Positions 50,876 to 59,929 of a DNA stretch of 64,000 bases are shown one piece after another. A program made the translations under genes and the position numbers. The stretch is from Halomonas piscis. GTDB lineage: Bacteria > Pseudomonadota > Gammaproteobacteria > Pseudomonadales > Halomonadaceae. Position 1 is the first letter of the stretch, and each line of letters opens with the position of its first letter. The notes below the pieces were generated by a model. That model was not told where the DNA came from. It was given only the letters and a program-made list of their open reading frames with translations, and made no database searches. The stretch lies in NCBI RefSeq assembly GCF_031886125.1, contig NZ_CP119391.1, forward strand, positions 2,914,001 to 2,978,000, in the 5' to 3' direction.

Positions 50876-52491
50876 TCAGCCGCCAGGACACGATCCAGCC
50901 AGGCAGGGTCCATATCCGGCACCGAGTTGAGCAGCCGCTGGGTATAGTCGACGTGCGGAGGCGTAAACACATCCTGCTTCGCCCCCTGCTCGACCACTCG
51001 GCCGTGCTGCATGACCACGACCTCGTCTGCGATGGCATCCACCGTGGCCAGATCATGGGTGATGAACAGATAAGACATGTTCAAGTCCCGCTGCAGCTCC
51101 ATCAGCAAAGACAGAATTTGCTCGCCCACGATCTGGTCCAGCGCCGAAGTTACCTCGTCGCAGATGATAATATCCGGATTAGCGGCCAGCGCCCGGGCAA
51201 TACACACCCTTTGTTTCTGCCCGCCGGAGAGCTGCCACGGATAGCTTTCCATGAAAGAACTATCCAGGTACGTCATGGCCAATAGCTCTTCGATCCTCTG
51301 CTGCTTATCCGACCCCTGAAGGCCCAGATAAAACTGCAGCGGACGACCAATGATCTCTTCGACCTTCTGGCGGGGGTTGAGCGCGGTATCCGGGAGCTGA
51401 TATATCATCTGCAGCCGGCGCAAGGTGTCTTTGTCCCGATGCTTAAGCTGGGGCGACAGCGGCGCTTCGTGCAGTTTCACGCTCCCTTCGACTGGCGGCA
51501 ACAGGCCGGTCACCACCCGGGCAAGCGTGCTCTTTCCAGACCCGGACTCCCCGACAATGGCCACCGTCCGGCCCAGGTCCACCTGCAACGAGACATCGTT
51601 CAGCACCGGCACGCCTCGCTTGTATTCGGCCGATAGACCACTCAGCGTCATGACCGGTGTCCCGGCCGGCGAGGCCTCCTTGTGCAGGTGACGCACACTC
51701 ACCAGCTGGCGGGTGTAGTCCTCCGCTGGCGCTTCCAGCAGGGCCCGGGTATCACCCTCTTCAACCAGCTCGCCGTTGCGCAATACCATAATGCGGTTGG
51801 CCAGCTGGGCCACCACGGCCAGATCGTGAGTAATATACAAAGCGGCCGTATTGTGCAGGCGGATAGTCGCCCTGATAGCCGCCAGCACTTCAATCTGCGT
51901 CGTGACGTCAAGCGCCGTGGTGGGTTCGTCGAACACCAGAATATCCGGCCGGCAGGCCATCGCGGTTGCCACCATGGCACGCTGCAGCTGGCCCCCGGAT
52001 ACCTGATGCGGATAGCGCTGGCCAAACGTTTCGGGTTCCGGCAGCCCCATTTCCCGGTATAGTTCAACCGCCTCCGCCCGAGCCTCTGCTGCGCTACACA
52101 CCCCGTGGTAGACCGCCGCTTCCACATACTGATCGATCAGCCTGTGGGCCGGATTAAAAGCCGCCGCCGCACTCTGGGCAACGTAGGCAATATGGCGACC
52201 TCGATATGCGCGCTTTTCCCGTTCGGAGAGCTGAAGGAGATCAACCCCGTTGAATATGACCTCGCCCCCGGCGATCACGCAGCCGTCGCGGGCATAGCCA
52301 AGGCTCGCCAGACCGATGGTGGATTTACCCGCCCCGGATTCGCCGATAACCCCCAGCACCTCGCCGCGATGCAAGCCGAGGCTCACGCCTTTGACCAGCT
52401 GCCTGGGGTTCTTTTTGCTATCCGTTTCGATCACCAGGTGGCGGATTTGCAGAATGTCGTTATCCGTTGTCTTGCTGTTGCCATGCGTCAT
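50872..52491 (-). CDS. Peptide/nickel-type ABC transporter, fused dual ATPase
   Basis: 539 residues holding two complete ABC domains (DppD-DppF type fusion, like YejF). Domain 1 has Walker A GESGAGKSTIG (about 54) and signature VSGGQLQRA. Domain 2 has Walker A GESGSGKSTLA (about 315) and signature LSGGQKQRV. It energises import through the two permeases encoded directly upstream with 4-nt overlaps. Substrates of such systems include oligopeptides, nickel and, in some bacteria, phosphonates or quaternary amines. Confidence 0.92.
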   Translation of the reverse strand: MTHGNSKTTDNDILQIRHLVIETDSKKNPRQLVKGVSLGLHRGEVLGVIGESGAGKSTIGLASLGYARDGCVIAGGEVIFNGVDLLQLSEREKRAYRGRHIAYVAQSAAAAFNPAHRLIDQYVEAAVYHGVCSAAEARAEAVELYREMGLPEPETFGQRYPHQVSGGQLQRAMVATAMACRPDILVFDEPTTALDVTTQIEVLAAIRATIRLHNTAALYITHDLAVVAQLANRIMVLRNGELVEEGDTRALLEAPAEDYTRQLVSVRHLHKEASPAGTPVMTLSGLSAEYKRGVPVLNDVSLQVDLGRTVAIVGESGSGKSTLARVVTGLLPPVEGSVKLHEAPLSPQLKHRDKDTLRRLQMIYQLPDTALNPRQKVEEIIGRPLQFYLGLQGSDKQQRIEELLAMTYLDSSFMESYPWQLSGGQKQRVCIARALAANPDIIICDEVTSALDQIVGEQILSLLMELQRDLNMSYLFITHDLATVDAIADEVVVMQHGRVVEQGAKQDVFTPPHVDYTQRLLNSVPDMDPAWLDRVLAAD

Positions 52492-53384
52492 TTTGAAAGC
52501 CCGCTTGCCTTGTTCAAAAACCAGTCCACAACCAGGTTGACGGAAATCGTCAATACGGCGATCGCGGCGGCGGGTAATAGCGGCGTGAACTTGCCAAAGG
52601 TAATCAGCATGGCATTTTCACGCACCATGGCCCCCCAGTCTGCCGTTGGCGGCTGAAGGCCCAGTCCGAGGAAGCTCAGCGAGCTGACCAGCAGAAAGAT
52701 AAAGCAGAAGCGCAGCCCGAATTCGGCAAACAGCGGCGCCAGGATATTGGGCAGGACTTCTCGGCGAACGATCCACAATAGCCCTTCACCCCGCAGCCGA
52801 GCGGCTTCGACATAGTCCATTACCACCACGTTCATGCTGACTGCCCGGGCAAGCCGGAAAACACGCGTCGATTCCAGAAAGGAGACGATCAGTATCATCG
52901 CCGGGATCGAGCTACCAAAGATCATTAGCAGCAGTAGCGCAAATATCAGCAGCGGAATGGACATCAGGATGTCGACAACACGGGATAGAATCTGATCGAC
53001 CCAGCCGCCGAGAACCGCCGCCACAATGCCCACCGACGAACCCAGCACAAACGTCAGGACGGTGATGAGAAAGGTCATGCCGACGGTGTTGCGCGCGCCA
53101 TAAATCAAACGGCTGAAAATATCCCGTCCGAGACTGTCGGTACCCAGGAGATAGGAGCTGCCCCAGGGCTCGAACGCCCCGCCCACGACAGTAGCTTCGC
53201 CATAGGGCGCAAGCCACGGCGCCAGAACAATCACAAACAGGTAAAAGAGAATAATGAGCAGGCTGATCTGGCCTGTCAGTGGCGCTTCTGCCAGCGAGCG
53301 ATACAGCCTGAAGCCCAGAGACGGCCGCGGCAACGGTGGCGCGGCCCCGGACCCTTCGGTGGGGGAATACGCAGTATGTGTCAT
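52488..53384 (-). CDS. Peptide/nickel-type ABC transporter permease (DppC-like)
   Basis: 298 residues with an N-terminal OppC_N segment (about 30-80), then a binding-protein-dependent permease domain with six hydrophobic helices. The EAA loop is seen as YVEAARLRGEGLLWIVRREV (about 189-208), and LGTDSLGRDIFSRLIYGAR is typical of DppC proteins. It overlaps both neighbours by 4 nt (ATGA junctions). Confidence 0.92.
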   Translation of the reverse strand: MTHTAYSPTEGSGAAPPLPRPSLGFRLYRSLAEAPLTGQISLLIILFYLFVIVLAPWLAPYGEATVVGGAFEPWGSSYLLGTDSLGRDIFSRLIYGARNTVGMTFLITVLTFVLGSSVGIVAAVLGGWVDQILSRVVDILMSIPLLIFALLLLMIFGSSIPAMILIVSFLESTRVFRLARAVSMNVVVMDYVEAARLRGEGLLWIVRREVLPNILAPLFAEFGLRFCFIFLLVSSLSFLGLGLQPPTADWGAMVRENAMLITFGKFTPLLPAAAIAVLTISVNLVVDWFLNKASGLSK

Positions 53385-54337
53385 TTTGGGTGCAATAACT
53401 TGGGGTTACTGACAATGGCAATCACGTCAGCAACGAGGTTGAAAAGAATATAGGTGGCCGCAAAAATCAGGCTCGCCGCCTGCACTACCGGCAAATCCCG
53501 CTTGGAAACCGAATCAACCATCAGCTGGCCAAGCCCCGGGTACACAAACACTATTTCCACCACTACAACGCCGGTGATCAGGTAGGCCAGGTTCATGGCA
53601 ATCACGTTGACGATAGGTGCCCAGGCATTCGGCAGGGCATGATGGATAATCACTTGCCAGGCGCCAAGGCCCTTGAGCCGGGCCATCTCTATATAAGAGC
53701 TCGATAGCAGATTGATCAGTGCGGCTCGCGTCATGCGCATCATGTGAGCACAGGTGACAAAGGTCAGCGCCAGCGCGGGCAGCAGCGTCATGTGCAGCCG
53801 TTCCCAAAAGGGCATGCCCACTTCCACCTTCGACATGCTCGGTACCCAGCCAAGCTGAACCGCCACAAACAGGATCAGCACGTAGGCAATAAAGAACTCC
53901 GGCATGGAGATGGCGGACAAGGTAAACATCGACACGGCACGATCCACCACCGAGTTACGGTAAAGCGCCGCGGTAATGCCGAGCGCCAACGCCAGTGGAA
54001 CAGAGACCGCCGCGGCAAAGCCGGCGAGATAAAGCGTATTGACCAGCCGGGAATCCAGCATATCCATCACGTCACGGTCAGTGGCAAGCGACTGGCCGAA
54101 ATCCCCCTGGAAAATGCCCAGCATCCAATCCCAATAGCGAACATGAAGCGGCTGCTCGAGACCCAGCTTTTCGCGAATGGAAGCCACCGTTTCCGGCGTT
54201 GCCATCTGACCGAGGATTTCCGTTGCGATATCGCCCGGCAGCATTTCGACCGCCAGAAAGATCAGCAGCGATATGATCCACAGGGTAATCAGGCCAAGCC
54301 CCACTCGCTTGGCAACTGTCAGCAATAACTTATCCAT
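53381..54337 (-). CDS. Peptide/nickel-type ABC transporter permease (DppB-like)
   Basis: 318 residues from the ATG at 54337 (MDKLLLTVAKRVGLGL), 2 bp after the binding-protein stop. DppB features are the LGLEQPLHVRYWDWMLGIFQ N-terminal domain and the EAA loop YIEMARLKGLGAWQVIIHHA (about 207-226). It has six membrane helices. Confidence 0.92.
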   Translation of the reverse strand: MDKLLLTVAKRVGLGLITLWIISLLIFLAVEMLPGDIATEILGQMATPETVASIREKLGLEQPLHVRYWDWMLGIFQGDFGQSLATDRDVMDMLDSRLVNTLYLAGFAAAVSVPLALALGITAALYRNSVVDRAVSMFTLSAISMPEFFIAYVLILFVAVQLGWVPSMSKVEVGMPFWERLHMTLLPALALTFVTCAHMMRMTRAALINLLSSSYIEMARLKGLGAWQVIIHHALPNAWAPIVNVIAMNLAYLITGVVVVEIVFVYPGLGQLMVDSVSKRDLPVVQAASLIFAATYILFNLVADVIAIVSNPKLLHPK

Positions 54338-54339
54338 GA

Positions 54340-55926
54340 TCAGCCCTTGAACCACCAGCGTTCCGCGATCCGATTACCGTCCATGTCGCGGTTGGTACCG
54401 ATGCGTCCGTGTCCGACCTTTCTATTGGCCGCGCTGACATAGCTGGAAAACATCGGCGATACCCGGCCGCCCTGCTCATGGATCAACGACTGCATTTCCG
54501 CGTACATCTGCGCCCGGCGCTCTTCGTCAAGCTCCGAGCGCGCTTCGTTCAGCAAATGATTGAAGCGATCGTTGTTCCAGTTAGTATCGTTCCAGCTGGC
54601 ATCGCCTGCAAAATACTGAGAGAAGAACCAGTCTGCCGTCCCCCGGGGGCTTGAATAGGACATGCACCAGGGACGCTTCATCCAGACGTTTTCCCAGTAG
54701 CCGTCTGCCGGTTCGCGGATGACATTGATATTGATCCCGGCGTCAGCCGCATGCTCCTTGTAAAGCACGGCCGCGTCGACCGCACCGGTAAAGACCGCAT
54801 CCGACGTGCTCAGATCGAGATTCAGCGAATCGTAGCCGGCCTTTTTCAAATAGTGGCGCGCCTTGTCAGGGTCATACTGGCGCTGGGGCAGATCGGCAAA
54901 GTAACGATAGGAGCCGCCGATTGGATGGTCGTTGGCGACCCGACCATAGCCCTTGAGCACCCGCTCGACCATATCCTCCCGGTCGACCGCATGCTTGAGC
55001 GCCAAACGCACGTTGTTGTCGTCAAAAGGCTTGGCCTGGACGTTCATGGGAAAGTAATAGATCTGATCGCTTTCTACCGTATTCACCTGAATATCAGGAT
55101 CCATTTCCAGCAGATTGACGGTTTTCAGATCGACTCTGTCCATGGCATCGATCTGACCGGTCCGCAGCGCATTGGTCCGCGCAGCTTCATCGGTAATGGA
55201 CAAGAAGCTGACGCTGTCAAACCAGGCCCGATCGGACTTCCAGTAATCGGGATTGCGCTCGACCACGGCTTCGACGCCGGGTTCAAAACTTTTTAGTTTA
55301 AAACCACCGCAGCCAATACCCGAAGCGGGATCAATCTTTCCTTCATTTGAAGGAAGAATGGCCAAATGGTAGTCGGAGGTAATGTAGGCAAAGTCAGCAT
55401 TACCTTCTTTCAGGGTAAACACAACTTTATGTGGACCATCCGTAGTAATACTTTCAATCGGATCCACCATACCCTTGGCGGCTGAAGTTGAATCGTCGCC
55501 GCGGTGATGATTAAAGGAAGCGACAACGTCTTCAGAGGTTAAAGAACGGCCATCATGGAAAGTTACCCCTTCACGCAGCTGGAAAACCCACTGTTTGGCA
55601 TCTTTACTGGGCTCCCAGCTTTCAGCCAGCTCGCCCTTGAGCTGACCTTCCTCATCAATCTCGGTGAGATAGTTATGAATGGCAAAGCCAAGGCTTTGCA
55701 TGAAGACATCAGCGAAGTGCGCCGGATTCAGAGTATCGCTGGTGGAGCCGCGTGAAAGCCCTAGACGGAAGTGCCCGCCGCGCGCCGGGGTAGCCGTTTC
55801 GCTGGCGAAAGCAGGAAGAACAAGGGAGCCGGCCGAGGTGGCAGCGACGCCTAACGCGCCCCCCATCCCCAGAAAAGAGCGGCGAGTAATTCCTGCTTTA
55901 ACTGCTGAACATTTCACTTCTTTCAT
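54340..55926 (-). CDS. ABC transporter solute-binding protein (SBP family 5), Tat-type signal
   Basis: A 528-residue periplasmic binding protein. The signal has a twin-Arg motif, ITRRSFLGMGG (about 13-23), then a hydrophobic core and cleavage near AFASE. The SBP_bac_5 domain includes WVFQLREGVTFHDGRSLTSEDVVASF, split here as WVFQLREGVTFHDG (about 112-125) and LTSEDVVASF. It is first in the four-gene transporter operon. The operon ends on the LysR-tmpA module, so a quaternary-ammonium phosphonate is a possible cargo (inference); di- or oligopeptide is the default guess. Confidence 0.9.
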   Translation of the reverse strand: MKEVKCSAVKAGITRRSFLGMGGALGVAATSAGSLVLPAFASETATPARGGHFRLGLSRGSTSDTLNPAHFADVFMQSLGFAIHNYLTEIDEEGQLKGELAESWEPSKDAKQWVFQLREGVTFHDGRSLTSEDVVASFNHHRGDDSTSAAKGMVDPIESITTDGPHKVVFTLKEGNADFAYITSDYHLAILPSNEGKIDPASGIGCGGFKLKSFEPGVEAVVERNPDYWKSDRAWFDSVSFLSITDEAARTNALRTGQIDAMDRVDLKTVNLLEMDPDIQVNTVESDQIYYFPMNVQAKPFDDNNVRLALKHAVDREDMVERVLKGYGRVANDHPIGGSYRYFADLPQRQYDPDKARHYLKKAGYDSLNLDLSTSDAVFTGAVDAAVLYKEHAADAGININVIREPADGYWENVWMKRPWCMSYSSPRGTADWFFSQYFAGDASWNDTNWNNDRFNHLLNEARSELDEERRAQMYAEMQSLIHEQGGRVSPMFSSYVSAANRKVGHGRIGTNRDMDGNRIAERWWFKG

Positions 55927-56487
55927 TCACCAAACCTTCTTCAAGACAGCATAAATTAATAGACACAATAATTAGCATTTGTGCCGACATCTAAAAAAAG
56001 CCGAAATATTTCATAAGGGCGAAAAGATGTCAAGAAACCACAAACTCGCCCTAACAAAGGAAGCTACTATAAAGAACTCCTTCCGGACATTCAATTACCT
56101 TAACTTCTAATGGCGATAAAGATAAATTGATATCACACAAAAAAAGGGAGTTCAACAAACTCCCTGATATAGATATATTGACCCCACTTCATTATTTAAA
56201 TGAGGGTCAACTTTCAACTTTATATAATATTGCGAAGAGCAAGCAGGAGAGTGAAGGCAGGAGAAGAGCGCCAGCTCGCTTCGCCATGTACTGGCCGCAG
56301 CGAGTCGCAGCTGAAGCATCTTTGATACGGCCGTGTCGCAAGGCGACGGGCGTAAGCCAAGGAGAGCCTGCCCGGCAGGCAGGCGAGCATGGAAAACGCC
56401 AGCTTCGCCAAACTGGCGCTTTCTGGCATCGATTGGTAGCTAATATCGCCGCCCCACGGACGTTGGCAGCCGCGGGACAGCCCGGCC
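55927..56487. other. AT-rich intergenic region without a supported gene
   Basis: 560 bp between the binding-protein gene and the cytochrome gene. The part 55960-56250 is clearly poorer in GC than the rest of the window and includes a terminator hairpin. The part 56250-56480 is GC-rich. An open frame at 56127-56594 spans both but changes composition halfway, runs antisense into the cytochrome gene, and has no ribosome site or recognisable motif. Confidence 0.6.
56139..56164 (-). terminator. Rho-independent terminator, minus strand
   Basis: GGGAGTT-TGTTG-AACTCCC on the minus strand is followed by TTTTTTT. It lies 320 bp after the cytochrome stop and upstream of the ABC operon, isolating the two units. 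If it serves the cytochrome gene, the message has a long 3' end. Confidence 0.8.
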
Positions 56488-56847
56488 TCAGCCCTCGTCG
56501 TCGGCGCTGGCGCAGTCCGGTTGTTGCTGGCTGTAGTACGCGGCGATATCGGCGATATCCTCGTCCGACAAACTCGCTGCCTGAGGCTCCATGACCGAGG
56601 ACATGCCGCCCTTGCGGTTGCCTTCGCGGTAGGCCGTCAGCGCGCTTTTCAGGTAGGTAGCCGACTGGCCGGCCAGGTTGGGATAGGTGTCGGCCGAGGC
56701 CATGCCGTCCTGGCCGTGGCAGGCGGCACAGGCAGCCACTTTCCCCTCTCCGGCTTCCGGATCGCCGTCTGCCACGACGGTACCGGAAAGCGCGGCGGTG
56801 CTCAACATGATGGCAGCGGCCAGCGCTGCCTGCGGAATGGTTCTCAT
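56488..56847 (-). CDS. Class I c-type cytochrome (c4/c5-like, single heme)
   Basis: A 119-residue periplasmic monoheme cytochrome c. A Sec signal of about 26 residues ends near VVADG. The heme site is CAACH (about 40-44), with the distal Met in GGMSSVMEPQA (about 82-86). The C-terminus is DIAAYYSQQQ. It is divergent from the molybdoenzyme operon with an FNR-like site between them, so it may carry electrons to or from that enzyme, as cytochromes c do for DMS dehydrogenase and chlorate reductase (inference). Confidence 0.9.
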   Translation of the reverse strand: MRTIPQAALAAAIMLSTAALSGTVVADGDPEAGEGKVAACAACHGQDGMASADTYPNLAGQSATYLKSALTAYREGNRKGGMSSVMEPQAASLSDEDIADIAAYYSQQQPDCASADDEG

Positions 56848-56953
56848 AGTGCTCTCCCTATTGGGCTAATGGCTGACAGGCCACTCTTGGCCGTCATTAA
56901 ACAGCGACTTTTCCCGGGCAGCAAGCGGCATCGAAGTCGCTATCTTCCAATGC

Positions 56954-56967
56954 TTGACTCACGTCAA
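56954..56967. promoter_or_regulatory. FNR/ANR-like box TTGAC-N4-GTCAA
   Basis: A perfect inverted repeat, TTGACTCACGTCAA, lies about 107 bp before the cytochrome start and 182 bp before the molybdoenzyme start. It matches the FNR/ANR pattern TTGAY-N4-RTCAA and suggests oxygen control of one or both units. Confidence 0.65.
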
Positions 56968-57148
56968 CCATCGCCACGAAAAGCCGATCGCGTTCTATCG
57001 AGCCTCCGGGCGGCGATGGTATTCTGCGCCCATCCTGATAAGCGCATTAATCGATTTTGTTACCCAAGCATGGCCACCCGGTCAGATGAGCGCCGGCATC
57101 AGGCGACAGCCCGGCACCCTGGCGGTAGCAGCAGACGAGGAGAAAACC

Positions 57149-59917
57149 ATGGGGATGTGGAAGGTAAAGCGTCGTGACTTCCTGAAAGGCCTGGGACTGA
57201 CCGGCACCGGCGCCATGCTCAGCGGCAACGTCTGGGCGCTCAACCGGCTAGAACCAATCGGCGATACCCTGGCAAGCGAATACCCCTACCGCAGCTGGGA
57301 AGACCTGTACCGCAACGAGTGGACCTGGGACAGCGTAGGCCACGCCGCCCACTGCATCAACTGCATGGGCAACTGCGCCTGGAACGTCTACGTCAAGGAC
57401 GGCATCGTCATCCGCGAGGAGCAGATCGCCAAGTACCCCCAGGTCAACCCCAACGTCCCCGACGCCAACCCCCGGGGATGCCAGAAGGGCGCGATCCACT
57501 CCACCGCCATGTACGAAGCCGACCGCCTGCGCTACCCGCTCAAGCGCGCCGGCGAGCGCGGCGAGGGCAAATGGCAGCGCATTTCCTGGGATCAGGCCAC
57601 CGAGGAAGTCGCCGACAAGATCATCGACATCTTCGAGAAATACGGCCCGGGCAAGCTCAAGACCCACCAGGGCTCGGGCAACCAGACCATGGTGCGCCAG
57701 TCCGGCCCCGCGCGCTTTGCCGCCCTGGTCGGCGGCATTCAGCTCGACGGCTTCACCGTGGTCGGCGATCTTTTGACCGGCGCCCACCTGGCCTACGGCA
57801 ACCCGCTGGAAAGCTTCACTTCGGACGCCTGGTTCGACGCCGACTACATCATGCTCGGCATGATCAATCCCAACGCCACCCGGATTCCCGATGCCCACTA
57901 CATCTGGGAAGCCAAGTACAACGGCGCGCGCATCACCAGCACCGCGCCGGACTATAACCCCAGCTCGATTCACACCGACCTGTGGATGCCGATCAAGCAG
58001 GGCACCGACCCCTTCCTGGCGATGTCGCTGGTCAACGTCATCATCGAAGAAAAACTCTTCAAGCCGGCCTTCATGAAGGAGCAGACCGACCTGCCCATGC
58101 TGGTGCGCGTGGACAACGGCAAGCTCTTGCGCGAGGCCGATCTGGTCGAGAACGGCTCCGACGAGGTGTTCTATCACTGGGATCTGAACAGCGGTCAGGG
58201 CGTCAAGGCCAAGGGCTCCATGGGCGACGACGACAAGACGCTCAAGCTCGGCGACGTAGACCCGGCCATCGAAGGCGAATTCGACTTCGACGGCATTCGC
58301 GTCACCACGGTGTTCGAGCAGGTCAAGCGCGAGGCGGCCAAGTTCACTCCGGAAGAAACCCAGGCCACCACCAATATTCACCCGGGCATGGTGCGCCAGG
58401 AAGCCCGCCACCTGGCGGCGGCCAACAAGGCCATCATCATGCTGGGCTACATCACCTCCAGCTACTCCAACTGCCTCTACACCTGCTGGGGCTACGCGCT
58501 GACGCTGGCACTGACCGGCCACGGCGGTCGCACCGGCGGGCTGGATACTTCCTGGGTGGCCTGGAACCATCCGCGCTGGAACGAGCTTGCCGGCTTTGAA
58601 GGCAAGTCCGCACGGCTGGAGCCCGGCGGCCTGGGCGAGTTTCTGCGCGGCGGCATGATGGAAGGCGCGCGCCAGCACTTCGACAACGCCAAGCTCAAGG
58701 AGCGCGTGGGCTTCGATCTCGACGAGATGGAAGAAATGATGCAGGAGTCCATCGACGAAGGCTGGATGCCCTACTACGGCGAGATCAAGGGCATGATATC
58801 GATTGCCGACAACACCTTCCGCCGCAACAAGATGTCGGAAACCTACCGCGATGAGCACCTGCGCCAGGCAAGCGAGCTCTACGTCAACATCAACGTGCGC
58901 ATGGACTCCACCGCCGAGTGGGCGGACTACATCCTGCCCGCGGCCAGCCACTACGAGGCCTGGGACATCCGTACCCAGGGCTACCACCGCTTTGCCAACA
59001 TCTTTACCCAGTCGGTGCCGCCGGTAGGCGAGTCCAAGCCCGACTGGGACATCATGGCCCTTTTGACCCAGAAGATTCAGGAGCGCGCCATCGCCCGGGA
59101 TATCGGCCCCATCGAGGACGGCGACGTGACTCGGGACCTGCACACCATTCACGACGACTTTACCCGCCAGGGTACGCTCAACACCGACCACGACGTGCTC
59201 AAGCACATCGTCGAGGATTCGCCGGAGTTTGGCGGCGTGACGCTGGAAGAGGCCGCCGAGCGGGGCTTTATCGTGATGAACGAGCACGCCGGCAGCAACC
59301 AGCCGCTCAAGCCCGACGAGCCGTACAACCCCTTCACCGCGCAGACCGACGGCAAAAAGCCCTACGACACCCTGACCGGGCGGATTACCTTCTACTGCGA
59401 CCACCCGCGCTTCGAGCAGCTGGAGTCCACCGTACCCACCGCGCGCCTTTACGCCGGCCCGGAGGCCTCCAACTACCCGCTGCACTTCTACTCGCCGCAC
59501 GCGCGCTGGGGCATTCACTCCAACTGGCGCAGCAACAAGTACCTTCTGCGCCTGCAGCGCGGCGAGCCCAACATCTACATCAACCCGCAGCTCGCCGACG
59601 AGCGCGGCATCAAGGACGGCGACCGAGTGCGGCTGTTCAACGGCGTCGGCGAGTTCTTCGCCCAGGCCAAGTTCTACCCCAGCATCCCCGTGGACTCGAT
59701 CATGATGGAGCACGGCTGGGAGCCGCACCAGTACATTCAGCGCAAGAACATGAACATGTCCAACGCCGTCTTTTTGCAGCCGCTGGAGCTGGTCGGCGGC
59801 TGGGGACACCTGAAATTCATCTACGCCATGTGGAACGCCAACCAGCATATCCACGAAAGCTGCTACGACATCGAGCTTGCCAGGGCGGAAGACATTGCCG
59901 AGCCGCGCGCCGTTTAA
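57149..59917 (+). CDS. Type II DMSO-reductase-family molybdoenzyme, catalytic alpha subunit
   Basis: 922 residues from the ATG at 57149 (GAGGAGA upstream). A Tat signal, KRRDFLKGLGLTG, begins at residue 7, so it is exported folded. The Fe-S cluster motif is HCINCMGNCAW (H-x3-C-x3-C) with the fourth Cys in NPRGCQKGA, the His-ligated type seen in NarG and type II enzymes. The probable Mo-ligand Asp is in VVGDLLTGAHLAYG (about 210). The C-terminal molydopterin-binding domain runs from about 790. Order alpha-beta-chaperone-gamma equals ddhABDC, serABDC and clrABDC. The substrate (DMS, selenate, chlorate or a hydrocarbon) cannot be told from sequence by eye. Confidence 0.9.
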   Translation: MGMWKVKRRDFLKGLGLTGTGAMLSGNVWALNRLEPIGDTLASEYPYRSWEDLYRNEWTWDSVGHAAHCINCMGNCAWNVYVKDGIVIREEQIAKYPQVNPNVPDANPRGCQKGAIHSTAMYEADRLRYPLKRAGERGEGKWQRISWDQATEEVADKIIDIFEKYGPGKLKTHQGSGNQTMVRQSGPARFAALVGGIQLDGFTVVGDLLTGAHLAYGNPLESFTSDAWFDADYIMLGMINPNATRIPDAHYIWEAKYNGARITSTAPDYNPSSIHTDLWMPIKQGTDPFLAMSLVNVIIEEKLFKPAFMKEQTDLPMLVRVDNGKLLREADLVENGSDEVFYHWDLNSGQGVKAKGSMGDDDKTLKLGDVDPAIEGEFDFDGIRVTTVFEQVKREAAKFTPEETQATTNIHPGMVRQEARHLAAANKAIIMLGYITSSYSNCLYTCWGYALTLALTGHGGRTGGLDTSWVAWNHPRWNELAGFEGKSARLEPGGLGEFLRGGMMEGARQHFDNAKLKERVGFDLDEMEEMMQESIDEGWMPYYGEIKGMISIADNTFRRNKMSETYRDEHLRQASELYVNINVRMDSTAEWADYILPAASHYEAWDIRTQGYHRFANIFTQSVPPVGESKPDWDIMALLTQKIQERAIARDIGPIEDGDVTRDLHTIHDDFTRQGTLNTDHDVLKHIVEDSPEFGGVTLEEAAERGFIVMNEHAGSNQPLKPDEPYNPFTAQTDGKKPYDTLTGRITFYCDHPRFEQLESTVPTARLYAGPEASNYPLHFYSPHARWGIHSNWRSNKYLLRLQRGEPNIYINPQLADERGIKDGDRVRLFNGVGEFFAQAKFYPSIPVDSIMMEHGWEPHQYIQRKNMNMSNAVFLQPLELVGGWGHLKFIYAMWNANQHIHESCYDIELARAEDIAEPRAV

Positions 59918-59929
59918 GAGGAGATACCC

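Noticed and set aside
56127..56594. Open frame of 155 codons in the gap before the cytochrome gene
   Set aside because: It starts in AT-rich DNA beside a terminator and ends antisense inside the cytochrome gene. No ribosome site or recognisable family is seen.
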